Source: CBDULQ01 sp965368115
Lineage (GTDB): Bacteria > Pseudomonadota > Gammaproteobacteria > SZUA-229
Length of the DNA stretch: 26,930 bases
Direction of reading: 5' to 3'
Assembly (NCBI GenBank): GCA_965368115.1
Contig: CBDULQ010000013.1
Coordinates: 1-26,930 of the forward strand
Positions 16,927 to 25,363 of the stretch are shown piece by piece. Below the pieces are notes generated by a model, which was not told the origin of the DNA, did not search any database, and saw nothing but the letters and a program-made list of their open reading frames with translations. Made by a program: the position numbers and the translations under genes. Positions within the stretch are counted from its first letter, which is position 1; every line of letters starts with the position of its first letter.

Positions 16927-17939
16927 TCAGCCGCACTCTACAACGTCGCTTATGGCAGGGTGGATTTTTTCTGCTGTTCGTGTTCGCACCTGTTTTCGAT
17001 ATATTCCGTTTCGATCTGAACCTGGGACATTTTATCCTGTTCGGTCAAAACTGGACCCTGGGACTGGACGCGTTTCAAAAGGGCGAGATGTCCACCGTGC
17101 AAGCCGTGTTCAACATCGCCTGGCGCGTGTTCCTGCCGATTGCCCTGGTCATCGGTGTCGGCGTATTCGTGTCCTGGAAATACGGGCGTTTATATTGCGG
17201 CTGGTTATGTCCGCACTTTTCCGTGGTGGAAACCATAAATCGACTCATGCAACGCGCCAACGGCAAACCCAGTATCTGGGAGCACAAACCGTTACCGCAG
17301 TTGCAGGCCGATCAGCGCGTGGTAAAACCCAATCGACTGTTCTGGATTCCAGCCGCGATCGCCGTTCTGCTGTTTGCGTTTCTCTGGGCGCTGGTACTGC
17401 TCACCTACCTGCTACCGCCGCAACGCATTTATCCACAACTATTGCAGGGTGAGTTATCCGGTGGACCGCTGATTTTCCTCGGCGTCGCCACACTGGTGCT
17501 ATGTATCGAATTTGCACTGGCGCGTCATCTGTTCTGTCGTTTCGGTTGCGCCATCGGCGTGTTCCAGAGCCTGGCCTGGATGGCGAATAAAAAAGCCATG
17601 GTGGTCGGTTTCGATGCCGCTCATGCAGATGCCTGCCGACAATGCAACAACGCCTGTGACAATGTTTGCCCGATGCGCCTCAAACCACGCACGGTGAAAC
17701 GCAAAATGTTCACCTGCACCAACTGCAGTGCCTGTATTCAGGCCTGCGATACACACAGTGCATTAAGCCATCATGCACCTTTGTTGAAATGGGTTAGGAA
17801 CGAATGCGCGCTACCGGTTTCAGATCGCGGCTTCGGTCGTTACCCGGAAATACCTGCACACTGTTTCAAACATGACGATACCGCATCACAGGCACCAGGC
17901 GAATCATTGCAGGCAAACGTAAAGGAAACGGCATCATGA
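16923..17939 (+). CDS. Polyferredoxin-type [4Fe-4S] membrane protein (NapH/CcoG/NosR-like)
   Basis: The 338-residue protein combines membrane helices (about 12-28, 66-86, 141-163 and 182-200) with iron-sulfur sites. There are two membrane-proximal motifs, C92-GWL-C96-P and C205-RFG-C209, the second ending in A rather than the usual P. They are followed by two ferredoxin-like clusters at C238, C241, C245, C249 and C265, C268, C271, C275. The arrangement resembles NapH and the C-terminal half of NosR, proteins that move electrons between the quinone pool or cytoplasm and periplasmic enzymes. Its place between norQ and norD, with 4-bp overlaps on both sides, suggests a role in reducing or assembling NO reductase. 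The exact role is not established here. Confidence 0.85.
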   Translation: MISRTLQRRLWQGGFFLLFVFAPVFDIFRFDLNLGHFILFGQNWTLGLDAFQKGEMSTVQAVFNIAWRVFLPIALVIGVGVFVSWKYGRLYCGWLCPHFSVVETINRLMQRANGKPSIWEHKPLPQLQADQRVVKPNRLFWIPAAIAVLLFAFLWALVLLTYLLPPQRIYPQLLQGELSGGPLIFLGVATLVLCIEFALARHLFCRFGCAIGVFQSLAWMANKKAMVVGFDAAHADACRQCNNACDNVCPMRLKPRTVKRKMFTCTNCSACIQACDTHSALSHHAPLLKWVRNECALPVSDRGFGRYPEIPAHCFKHDDTASQAPGESLQANVKETAS

Positions 17940-19786
17940 AATTCGATTTCTGGGAACTGGAAGAGCATGTCGGCCGGATATGGGATCGCATGATTACCCG
18001 TGCGTCCAGCACTCATTTTCCACAGGCCGGCGTACAACTCATCGATATGCAGAAGCGTCTTGCCATTCTGTTTCGCGCCCTGGGCGGCGACGGTGCACTG
18101 GCGGTTGAATCGGCCAGTGCCAGCGAACACCTGGCACGTCGCAGTCTGTTACAACGCATGGCCGGCAGCGGCGCAAAGACGTCTCTGGGCTGGCGCGATC
18201 AACAGGCGTTACGTCTGCCGGACTGCATCGATGTATTTCCGCGCCAGGACCATAACCGGAAACTGTATCTCTGGCTCGCCGCGCTGGCTGCGATGGATGA
18301 CGGCATAACCGGCGGCTGGCTGGAACGCAACCGGCTACTGACGCTGTCCGTATTGCATCGTTATCCCGGTCTGCTCCCGACCTATCGAATACTGATCCAG
18401 GCACAACTCGAACTGCGCCCGGACGTGCATCGATTGCCCGCCGACGAAGCGCAACAGGAAAATGTGATTCGGCAGGTCTTACAGCACCCCGAACATCCGC
18501 TTGAATTACCCGTCGCCGCCAGACCACCGCAACCGGTCTACCTGTGGTTGCATCCTTCTCCACCATCGAGCGGCGTCAACCTTGCAGCGAACGAAGGCGC
18601 GAATGAACAACAGGACAGCACAGGTGAAACCCGCGAACAGGACGGCAAACGACGGGCCCGGCGTAGCGATATCGAGAAACGCCCGGGCGGTCTGCTGGCA
18701 CTGCGCATGGAGAATATCTTTTCCTGGGCCGAATTCGCCAACCTGGATCGCAGCCAGGATGAAGAAGACGACCTGGATGCGGCATCGGCGGCCGCCGACG
18801 ATATGGACATGATGCAGGTTACGCGCAGCGATAGTCCGCAGAAAAGTCGCCTCAAATTCGACCTTGACCTGCCGTCCGAAGCGAACGACGATCTTCGACT
18901 GGGTGAAGGCATTCTGTTACCGGAGTGGGATTATCGCAAACAGCAGATGAAAAACGATTACTGTTGCCTGCAGAACATGTTACCTCGTGATTGCAGCGAC
19001 AGCGTTTTACCGCCCCATTTAAAACCCCTGGTGCATCGTTTACGTCGCCAGTTCTCCGCTCTGCTGCCGAGTCATCACTGGCAACGCGGACAGCCGGACG
19101 GTAGTGAAATCGATCTCGACGCCTATCTGCATTTCAGTACGGCACGTCTGACGGGCCATCAACGCCAGCCCCAGGACCTGTATCGACAGCTGCGTGCCAG
19201 CCATCGCGACCTGTCCACCCTGTTGCTGGCAGACCTGTCTCTGTCCACCGACGCCTGGATCAATAACCACGCCCGGGTCATCGATGTGATTCGCGACGGC
19301 CTGTTGCTGTTTGCCGAAAGCCTGCACATGATCGGTGATCGTTTCGCCATGCACGGTTTCTCTTCGCGCAACCGAGATCATGTGCGCTTCAATCGACTGA
19401 AGAATTTTGATGATCATTACGACGCCCGCATTCGTGGCCGCATCCAGGCCATCAAACCGGGATTTTATACGCGCATGGGCGCCGCCATCCGGTATGCCAG
19501 TCAGTTACTGCAACAACAATCGACGGCGCAAAAACTGTTACTCATACTCACTGACGGTAAACCCAATGACCTGGACTTCTACGAAGGCCGCTACGGTATC
19601 GAGGATACGCGCATGGCAATTCTCGAAGCGCGGCAACAGGGCATTCAACCTTTCTGCGTCACCATCGATGAAAAAGCCGGCAGCTATTTGCCGCACCTGT
19701 TTGGTGCGGGCCACTACATCGTCATTCGTAAAGCGGCGGACCTGCCCAGGGAATTACCCCTGCTCTACGCAAGACTAACCGGCTGA
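17936..19786 (+). CDS. norD: NorD, VWA-domain NO reductase activation protein
   Basis: NorD is the von Willebrand factor A partner of the NorQ ATPase and is needed for active NorCB. The 616-residue soluble protein has an N-terminal helical domain and a low-complexity acidic and basic middle part (about 215-300, including SQDEEDDLDAAS). The C-terminal VWA domain starts near residue 425. Its metal-ion-dependent adhesion site is visible as D433-L-S435-L-S437 and D540 in LTDGKPND. AAGGAAA lies about 9 bases upstream of the ATG, which overlaps the previous stop (ATGA). It is the last gene of the norCBQ-x-x-D operon. Confidence 0.95.
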   Translation: MKFDFWELEEHVGRIWDRMITRASSTHFPQAGVQLIDMQKRLAILFRALGGDGALAVESASASEHLARRSLLQRMAGSGAKTSLGWRDQQALRLPDCIDVFPRQDHNRKLYLWLAALAAMDDGITGGWLERNRLLTLSVLHRYPGLLPTYRILIQAQLELRPDVHRLPADEAQQENVIRQVLQHPEHPLELPVAARPPQPVYLWLHPSPPSSGVNLAANEGANEQQDSTGETREQDGKRRARRSDIEKRPGGLLALRMENIFSWAEFANLDRSQDEEDDLDAASAAADDMDMMQVTRSDSPQKSRLKFDLDLPSEANDDLRLGEGILLPEWDYRKQQMKNDYCCLQNMLPRDCSDSVLPPHLKPLVHRLRRQFSALLPSHHWQRGQPDGSEIDLDAYLHFSTARLTGHQRQPQDLYRQLRASHRDLSTLLLADLSLSTDAWINNHARVIDVIRDGLLLFAESLHMIGDRFAMHGFSSRNRDHVRFNRLKNFDDHYDARIRGRIQAIKPGFYTRMGAAIRYASQLLQQQSTAQKLLLILTDGKPNDLDFYEGRYGIEDTRMAILEARQQGIQPFCVTIDEKAGSYLPHLFGAGHYIVIRKAADLPRELPLLYARLTG

Positions 19787-19810
19787 CAAAGACAGTTTGT
19801 GATCCCGAAA

Positions 19811-19824
19811 TTGACCTTGGTTAA
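19811..19824. promoter_or_regulatory. FNR/DNR-type site upstream of the hemerythrin gene
   Basis: TTGACCTTGGTTAA matches the TTGAC-N4-GTCAA dyad except for one base in the right arm. It is 61 bp before the hemerythrin ATG. TACCAT at 19847-19852 would be the -10 and puts the site centre near -41.5, the class II activator position. This suggests that the three genes from 19886 form a separate NO/oxygen-controlled operon. Confidence 0.6.
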
Positions 19825-19885
19825 AGTGAGCATGCACTGACTGGATTACCATAACACTCATCGACTTTTACAAAGTGGACATATT

Positions 19886-20338
19886 ATGGATTCGATCTAT
19901 GAGGTCATGTCACATGACCACAAACGATGTGACCTGCTGTTCTCCGATGCCGAAAACGCAGTCAACCTCAGCCAGTGGCATGATGCCGAAGTTCATTTAT
20001 GTGATTTCATACGTGCCATGACACGACACTTCGACCAGGAGGAAAATATCCTGTTTCCAGCCTTCGAACAGGCTACCGGAAACAGCAGTGGCCCATCCAT
20101 GATGATGCGCCACGAACATCAGCAGATGCGCGAACTGATGCAGGCCATGCATAAGGCACTCAAAGAAAATAACCGGGAACACTATTTCGGCCTTTCTGAA
20201 ACACTGCTTATTTTCATGCAACAGCACAACATGAAAGAGGAACAGATACTCTATCCGATGATCGACAGAACCTGCGCCGACCAGCGTGACGAGCTAATGA
20301 AAAATTTTCCACCGGGAAACCACTCCGATGTCGCCTGA
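19886..20338 (+). CDS. Hemerythrin-domain protein
   Basis: Hemerythrins hold a non-heme di-iron centre that binds O2 or NO. In denitrifiers such proteins are linked to NO or oxygen buffering and iron-sulfur repair. The 150-residue protein has the ligand pattern of the family: H12 in MSHDHKRCD, H48 and E52 in RHFDQEENILFPAF, H76 or H78 in RHEHQQMREL, and H114 and E118 in HNMKEEQILYPM. It has no signal peptide, so it is cytoplasmic. It overlaps the start of the DUF2249 gene by 11 bp, implying coupled expression. It has a single domain and lacks the N-terminal ScdA/YtfE segment. Confidence 0.92.
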   Translation: MDSIYEVMSHDHKRCDLLFSDAENAVNLSQWHDAEVHLCDFIRAMTRHFDQEENILFPAFEQATGNSSGPSMMMRHEHQQMRELMQAMHKALKENNREHYFGLSETLLIFMQQHNMKEEQILYPMIDRTCADQRDELMKNFPPGNHSDVA

Positions 20339-20579
20339 AGAAATCCTGCTCGATGTTCACGACCTACCCGCACCGGAACCGATGGAACAGGCACTGGATG
20401 CTCTCGACCGCCTCTGCGAAGGTCGCTATATCAAAATGATTCATCGTATGCAGCCGTTTCCCCTGTACCGTATTCTCGACGAAAACGGATTCCGTTATAA
20501 AGTCATCAGTACCAACGGCGGCTTCGAAATTTATATCTGGCTTAGCGATGACACGATCGCAGATCAGTTACCGATTTAA
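20328..20579 (+). CDS. DUF2249 domain protein
   Basis: An 83-residue cytoplasmic protein that is a single DUF2249 domain. The family-like sequence runs from LDVHDLPAPEPMEQALDALD to IHRMQPFPLYRILDENGF and ends with FEIYIWLS. DUF2249 domains resemble TusA/SirA folds and are often found beside or fused to hemerythrin domains and nitrogen-oxide genes, but their biochemical role is not settled. No TusA-type CPxP cysteine is present. The start overlaps the hemerythrin gene, and the next gene begins 20 bp later. Confidence 0.85.
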   Translation: MSPEEILLDVHDLPAPEPMEQALDALDRLCEGRYIKMIHRMQPFPLYRILDENGFRYKVISTNGGFEIYIWLSDDTIADQLPI

Positions 20580-20599
20580 ACAAGAATCGAACAGGTACG

Positions 20600-21946
20600 A
20601 TGAACTACAACCAGCTGTCCGTCGACCAGTCCCCTGCACTTGCGACACCGTTGCGATTTTTTCTCAGCGCACCGCTGTTCGGCATGGCAGCCGCTCTACT
20701 GATGTTATTTACCGGACCACAGTTATTGCAGGATCGCTGGCTACCCGCCGCACTGGCTACCACCCATCTGATCACGCTGGGTTTTATTACCATGTGCATG
20801 ATCGGCGCCCTGTACCAGATGTTGCCGGTGCTGGTCGGTAATCGACTTTACCGTAGCGATATCAGCAGCAAAATCATTCATTCTGGTTTAAGCCTGGGTA
20901 TCCTGCTGTTGACGATCGGGCTGATCGGACACAGAACAGCCTTAGTCATCGCCGCGGCGGTGCTACTGGGTTGCGCACTGCTGCTGTTTCTAATCAGTAT
21001 CAGTATTGCTTTACTGAGCCGACCGGCTGCACGCGCAACCGCAACCGGCATGCGCCTGGCGGTGGTCGCGTTGTGGATCGCAGCAGGCTACGGTCTGCTG
21101 CTGGCTTCCGGTCACGGTATCGACAGCCTTCCCCTGTATCGTCAGCATACCTCGATCCATTTGCTCTGGTCCGCCCTCGGCTGGGTCACTTTACTCATCA
21201 TCGCGGTCAGCTACCAGGTCATTCCCATGTTTCAGGTCACCCGCGAATATCCCGAGCCCATAAAGCGCCTGCTGATACCCGGCCTGTTCATCGCGTTAGT
21301 CAGCGCCACACTACAGCATCATTTTTTACACTCGGCGGGCTGGCTACGGCAACTTGTCACGATCGCGCTATACGCCGGCCTGCTGAGTTATGCAGTGGTC
21401 ACTCTGAGGCTGCTACTCAAACGCAACAAGAAACGCACTGATACGTCATTTTTTTACTGGCTGTTTGCACTCGCCATGTTGAGCATCAGCCTGATTGTCT
21501 ACGCTTTTACCGACCCCGGTCATCCACAGCTTTATACGCTAACGGCGATTACCTTTTTTGTCGGCTTTGTCATGTCCGTGATCAACGGCATGCTGTATAA
21601 AATCGTACCCTTTCTGGTCTGGCTGCATCTGCACCGAATCGCGCGCATCAACGGTCATAGCCTGCTAGCTTTACCCACCATCAACGCGGTGATTGCATCC
21701 GCCCCGAGTCTTCACCAGTTCGAGCTGCATGTGGCGACCGTTGCGCTGCTGATGCTGGCAACCCTGTTCCCGGGTGATCTGTTTTATCTGGCAGGCATCG
21801 CGTTGCTGGCCGCCTGCCTGTTGCTGGAAATCAATTTATTCTCCGCTCTCAGGGTTTATCGCTCTCACCTACATCGACTCAGCGCCAGACCACACCCGCA
21901 GGACCACAGCGAACCTTCCGCCGGCCTTGACGAAAATCAAGGCTAA
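20600..21946 (+). CDS. Polytopic membrane protein, possibly distantly heme-copper/NnrS-like
   Basis: The 448-residue protein has about 12 hydrophobic helices and a short hydrophilic tail. Its family is not certain. Histidines lie inside or at the ends of helices as in heme-binding oxidase-like proteins: H56 in TTHLITLGFITM, H183 and H187 in RQHTSIHLLWSALGW, and H240, H241 and H244 in LQHHFLHSAG. The segments GALYQMLPVLVG and SYQVIPMFQVTREY resemble the YxxxP-type positions of NnrS and NorB/CcoN relatives, so it may be an NO- or heme-related sensor or carrier. The ATG at 20600 has AGG six bases upstream. It is the third gene after the FNR-type site at 19811. Its 3' end contains the FNR-like dyad that may drive nirI. 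Confidence 0.7.
   Translation: MNYNQLSVDQSPALATPLRFFLSAPLFGMAAALLMLFTGPQLLQDRWLPAALATTHLITLGFITMCMIGALYQMLPVLVGNRLYRSDISSKIIHSGLSLGILLLTIGLIGHRTALVIAAAVLLGCALLLFLISISIALLSRPAARATATGMRLAVVALWIAAGYGLLLASGHGIDSLPLYRQHTSIHLLWSALGWVTLLIIAVSYQVIPMFQVTREYPEPIKRLLIPGLFIALVSATLQHHFLHSAGWLRQLVTIALYAGLLSYAVVTLRLLLKRNKKRTDTSFFYWLFALAMLSISLIVYAFTDPGHPQLYTLTAITFFVGFVMSVINGMLYKIVPFLVWLHLHRIARINGHSLLALPTINAVIASAPSLHQFELHVATVALLMLATLFPGDLFYLAGIALLAACLLLEINLFSALRVYRSHLHRLSARPHPQDHSEPSAGLDENQG
21927..21940. promoter_or_regulatory. FNR/DNR-like site inside the 3' end of the preceding gene
   Basis: TTGACGAAAATCAA fits TTGAC-N4-ATCAA, and the dyad extends outward to GCCTTGA (21924-21930) and TCAAGGC (21937-21943). 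It encodes the last residues of the 20600 gene, so it could be coincidence. A class II start site would fall near 21975. That is after the first ATG of nirI but before the TTG at 21997, which would make TTG the real start. No strong -10 is visible. Confidence 0.45.
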
Positions 21947-21963
21947 ACGCACTACCCTGCCCC

Positions 21964-23460
21964 ATGCTGACCCCAGGCAGCAGGGGATCAGATCCATTGA
22001 AATACGGTTTAATGTTTTTATTGTTGTTGCTGACCCGGTCCGCACTGGCGACGGACGATCCGGCATTGATGAATCGGGTTACGCATATGTTTCCCACGGC
22101 GGACAGCGTTGGACACTTCGAGGGCAAACCTCCGGCGGCGACCGTACGCCAGGGTGTTCATACGCTGGGTTACGTGTTCTACACCAATGATGTCAGCCCC
22201 ATCCCCGCCTACTCCGGCAAGCCGATCAACGCGCTGGTGGGTCTGGATCGAAACGCCAATATCGTCGCCGTCGACATCGTGCATCATGAAGAACCCATCC
22301 TGGTGGTCGGCCTGTCCGATCAGGACCTGCAAACCTTCACCGACCAGTATCGCCAGTTACCGGCCGCGGCGGACATTCGTATCGGTCGGCGCAGTTCGCC
22401 GGATCAGCAAGTCATCGACGGTATCAGCGGCGCCACCATCACCACCATGGTGATCAACCGCACCGTCAGCAAATCGTCGAAAATGGTGGCCGCCGCCCGC
22501 GGTCTGCTCGACCGGGACACCGCCTCGAAAAGTCTTGGTGACCTACAGCAACCCCTGTGGACCATCATCTGGGACAACGAACGCGTCAACATCGTCATCC
22601 TGTGTATCGCCCTGTTCATCCTGTTCGTCATCCTGCTGATTCAGGACTGGCTGACGCGACACCCCCGACTGTTGCTGCATGTGCGTACCGGCTATCTCAT
22701 ATTCACCGTGATATTCATCGGTATCCTGGCCCTGGGACAACTGTCCATCGTCAACGTACTCACCTTTATCAATTCACTACTGCACGGTTTCAGCTGGGAA
22801 AACTTTTTTCTCGATCCGATCATCTTTCTACTCTGGAGCTTCGTCGCCATCTCGGTACTGCTCTGGGGGCGCGGTGTCTACTGCGGCTGGTTGTGTCCCT
22901 TCGGCGCTTTGCAGGAACTGCTGTTTCGTGCCGGACAGAAATTCAAACTTCCGGAATATGAACTACCGGAAATCATCCATGAACGATTATGGGCTTTGAA
23001 ATATCTGATCCTGCTCGGTCTGGTCGCGCTGTCATTGCAGTCCCTGGCAACGGCGGAAATCTATGCGGAGGTCGAGCCGTTCAAAACCGTATTCGGTCTG
23101 CATTTTCTGCGCGAATGGGGCTATGTACTGTTCGCTCTGCTGGTGCTCGTAGCCGGTCTGTTCACCCGCAAAGCTTATTGTCGCTACCTGTGTCCGCTGG
23201 GTGCCGCGCTTACGTTTCCCGGTCGGTTTCGTGTCTTCGACTGGTTGCGTCGTCGCAAGGAATGCGGCCGTCCCTGTCAAACCTGCGCCAGAGAATGCGA
23301 AGTACGCGCCATACGCCCGACCGGAGAGATCATCGATACCGAGTGCCACTATTGTCTCGACTGCCAGGTGACCTACTGGGATAAGAACAGATGCATGCCG
23401 CTGATTCAGCGTCAGAAAAAACATCAGCAGGCCGCAAGTGAACGGAATGGCAGTGAATGA
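21964..23460 (+). CDS. nirI: NosR/NirI-family FMN-binding and [4Fe-4S] membrane protein
   Basis: NosR and NirI are membrane flavo-iron-sulfur proteins needed for expression or electron supply of N2O reductase and cytochrome cd1, respectively. Its place directly before nirS, as in the Paracoccus nirI-nirSECF cluster, favours NirI. Numbered from ATG 21964 it has 498 residues: a signal segment, a periplasmic FMN-binding domain with the flavinylation motif SGATIT (T160), and several membrane helices from about 207 to 402. CxxxCP motifs lie at C307/C311 and C406/C410. The clusters are C434, C438, C441, C445 and C461, C464, C467, C477. It is shorter than typical NosR (about 700). The TTG at 21997 has GGGGAT upstream and gives a cleaner signal peptide (MKYGLMFLLLLLTRSALA), so it may be the true start. 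Confidence 0.85.
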   Translation: MLTPGSRGSDPLKYGLMFLLLLLTRSALATDDPALMNRVTHMFPTADSVGHFEGKPPAATVRQGVHTLGYVFYTNDVSPIPAYSGKPINALVGLDRNANIVAVDIVHHEEPILVVGLSDQDLQTFTDQYRQLPAAADIRIGRRSSPDQQVIDGISGATITTMVINRTVSKSSKMVAAARGLLDRDTASKSLGDLQQPLWTIIWDNERVNIVILCIALFILFVILLIQDWLTRHPRLLLHVRTGYLIFTVIFIGILALGQLSIVNVLTFINSLLHGFSWENFFLDPIIFLLWSFVAISVLLWGRGVYCGWLCPFGALQELLFRAGQKFKLPEYELPEIIHERLWALKYLILLGLVALSLQSLATAEIYAEVEPFKTVFGLHFLREWGYVLFALLVLVAGLFTRKAYCRYLCPLGAALTFPGRFRVFDWLRRRKECGRPCQTCARECEVRAIRPTGEIIDTECHYCLDCQVTYWDKNRCMPLIQRQKKHQQAASERNGSE

Positions 23461-23513
23461 ATGAGCACCGTTTTACTTCGCAAAAGAGGCCTGAAAAAAG
23501 CCCCTGGAGCGTG

Positions 23514-23527
23514 TTGACCTAAGTCAA
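23514..23527. promoter_or_regulatory. FNR/DNR-type site upstream of nirS
   Basis: TTGACCTAAGTCAA is a perfect TTGAC-N4-GTCAA dyad, 82 bp before the nirS ATG. TAGACT at 23549-23554 matches four of six -10 bases and places the site centre near -41.5, as for class II activation. The 149-bp gap after nirI therefore holds the main nir promoter. Confidence 0.8.
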
Positions 23528-23609
23528 GGTGACATAGAGGCATCTGCTTAGACTGTAATTGACCCCCGACACACACAACCATTGTTCATCTCAAGAGGAG
23601 CACCTCGCT

Positions 23610-25337
23610 ATGAAAACCAGGACCGCTGGCAACATGCTGATGTTGTCATCCATTATCATGGCCATGAGTGGTAATGTGGCCGCCACACCCAGTGGACACC
23701 CGGGCACGCCGCAGGAAAGTATCGGTTATGAAGGCGCACCCATCGGCACATCACCCGACATCACCAGGGACCTGGTGGATGGCGAAGGACCGGCCATGAC
23801 CAAAACTGAATTCCAACAGTCCAAGGAAATCTTTTTTGAACGTTGCGCCGGATGCCATGGCGTATTGCGTAAAGGCGCGACCGGCAAACCACTCACTACG
23901 AAAATCACCCGTGAACGCGGCACCGAATACCTGAAAGCATTTATCAACTACGGCTCACCCGCCGGCATGCCCAACTGGGGTACTTCCGGGGAACTGAACG
24001 ACCAGCAAATCGACATGATGGCGCGTTACCTGCAGCACGAACCGCCGCAACCGCCGGAATACGGCATGAAAGAAATGAAAGACAGCTGGAAACTGCTGGT
24101 GCCGCCTGAAAAACGACCGAAGAAACAGATGAATAATCTGAACCTGTCCAATGTATTTTCAGTGACTCTGCGCGATGCCGGTCAAATTGCTTTGATCGAC
24201 GGCAAAACCAAGGACATCATCACCACCATCGATACCGGTTACGCTGTGCACATTTCACGGCTGTCCGCTTCCGGTCGTTACCTGTTCGTCATTGGTCGCG
24301 ATGCCAAGATCAATCTCATCGATCTATGGATGAAAACACCGAAGACCGTGGCCGTCATCAAGGCCGGTATGGAAGCGCGTTCGGTGGAAACCTCAAAGTA
24401 CAAGGGCTGGGAAGACAAATACGCGATTGCCGGCACCTACTGGCCGCCGCAGTTTGTCGTAATGAAAGGCGACACACTGGAGCCGCTGAAAATCGTCGGC
24501 ACCCGTGGCATGACCGTGGATACCCAGGAATTCCATCCGGAACCACGCGTTGCAGCCATTGTGGCTTCTCACGAGCATCCGCAGTTCATCGTCAACGTTA
24601 AGGAAACCGGCAAGGTACTGATGGTCGACTACTCCGATCTGGACAACATGAAGATCACTTCCATCGATGCTGCCCGCTTCCTGCATGACGGCGGCTGGGA
24701 CTCAACGCAACGTTATTTCCTGACCGCGGCGAACAAGTCCAACAAGATTGCTGTGGTCGATTCCAAGACCGAGCGTCTGGCTGCGCTGGTCGAGGTCGGC
24801 AAAATCCCACATCCCGGACGTGGCGCCAACTTCGTGGATCCGAAATACGGACCGGTCTGGGCAACCAGCCATCTCGGTGACAATACCATCTCCCTGATTG
24901 GTACGGACCCGGTGAAGCACAAAAAGAATGCCTGGAAAGTCGTTCGTACTCTTGACGGTCAGGGCGGCGGATCACTGTTCATCAAGACTCATCCCAAGTC
25001 CAGCAATCTGTACGTCGATACGGCACTGAATCCGGAAGCGGCCGTCAGCCAGTCCGTTGCCGTGTATGACATCAAGCACCTCGACAAGGGCTACAAGGTC
25101 CTGCCGATTGCCGAGTGGGCAAAACTGGGCGAAGGTCCGAAACGTGTCGTTCAGCCCGAGTACAACAAGGCCGGCGACGAAGTCTGGTTCTCGGTCTGGA
25201 ACGGTAAGTCACAGGAGTCCGCCATTGTCGTGGTCGACGACAAGACCCTGAAACCGGTGAAGGTCATCAAGGACAAGCGCCTGGTGACTCCGACCGGCAA
25301 ATTCAATGTGTACAACACCATGCATGATATCTACTGA
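23610..25337 (+). CDS. nirS: Cytochrome cd1 nitrite reductase NirS
   Basis: NirS is the periplasmic nitrite reductase that makes NO. The ATG at 23610 is chosen because AAGAGGAG lies 9 bases upstream and because it gives a normal signal peptide ending near GNVAA (residue 25). An ATG at 23559 would add 17 unlikely residues. The 575-residue precursor has an N-terminal heme c domain (C79-A-G-C82-H83, with M120 in AGMPNWGTSGEL as axial ligand) and an eight-bladed d1 propeller. H214 in GYAVHISR is the proximal heme d1 ligand. H359 (FLHDGGWD) and H401 (IPHPGRGANF) are the distal catalytic pair, with spacing equal to the known H182/H327/H369 set of Pseudomonas aeruginosa NirS. All key residues are intact. 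Confidence 0.98.
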   Translation: MKTRTAGNMLMLSSIIMAMSGNVAATPSGHPGTPQESIGYEGAPIGTSPDITRDLVDGEGPAMTKTEFQQSKEIFFERCAGCHGVLRKGATGKPLTTKITRERGTEYLKAFINYGSPAGMPNWGTSGELNDQQIDMMARYLQHEPPQPPEYGMKEMKDSWKLLVPPEKRPKKQMNNLNLSNVFSVTLRDAGQIALIDGKTKDIITTIDTGYAVHISRLSASGRYLFVIGRDAKINLIDLWMKTPKTVAVIKAGMEARSVETSKYKGWEDKYAIAGTYWPPQFVVMKGDTLEPLKIVGTRGMTVDTQEFHPEPRVAAIVASHEHPQFIVNVKETGKVLMVDYSDLDNMKITSIDAARFLHDGGWDSTQRYFLTAANKSNKIAVVDSKTERLAALVEVGKIPHPGRGANFVDPKYGPVWATSHLGDNTISLIGTDPVKHKKNAWKVVRTLDGQGGGSLFIKTHPKSSNLYVDTALNPEAAVSQSVAVYDIKHLDKGYKVLPIAEWAKLGEGPKRVVQPEYNKAGDEVWFSVWNGKSQESAIVVVDDKTLKPVKVIKDKRLVTPTGKFNVYNTMHDIY

Positions 25338-25363
25338 TGCACAGGCTGTAACGTTTGAAACCA

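Noticed and set aside
23486..23507. Possible terminator AGAGGC...GCCCCT after nirI
   Set aside because: The stem is only six pairs with a mismatch, and no T-run follows. It is not distinguishable from chance.
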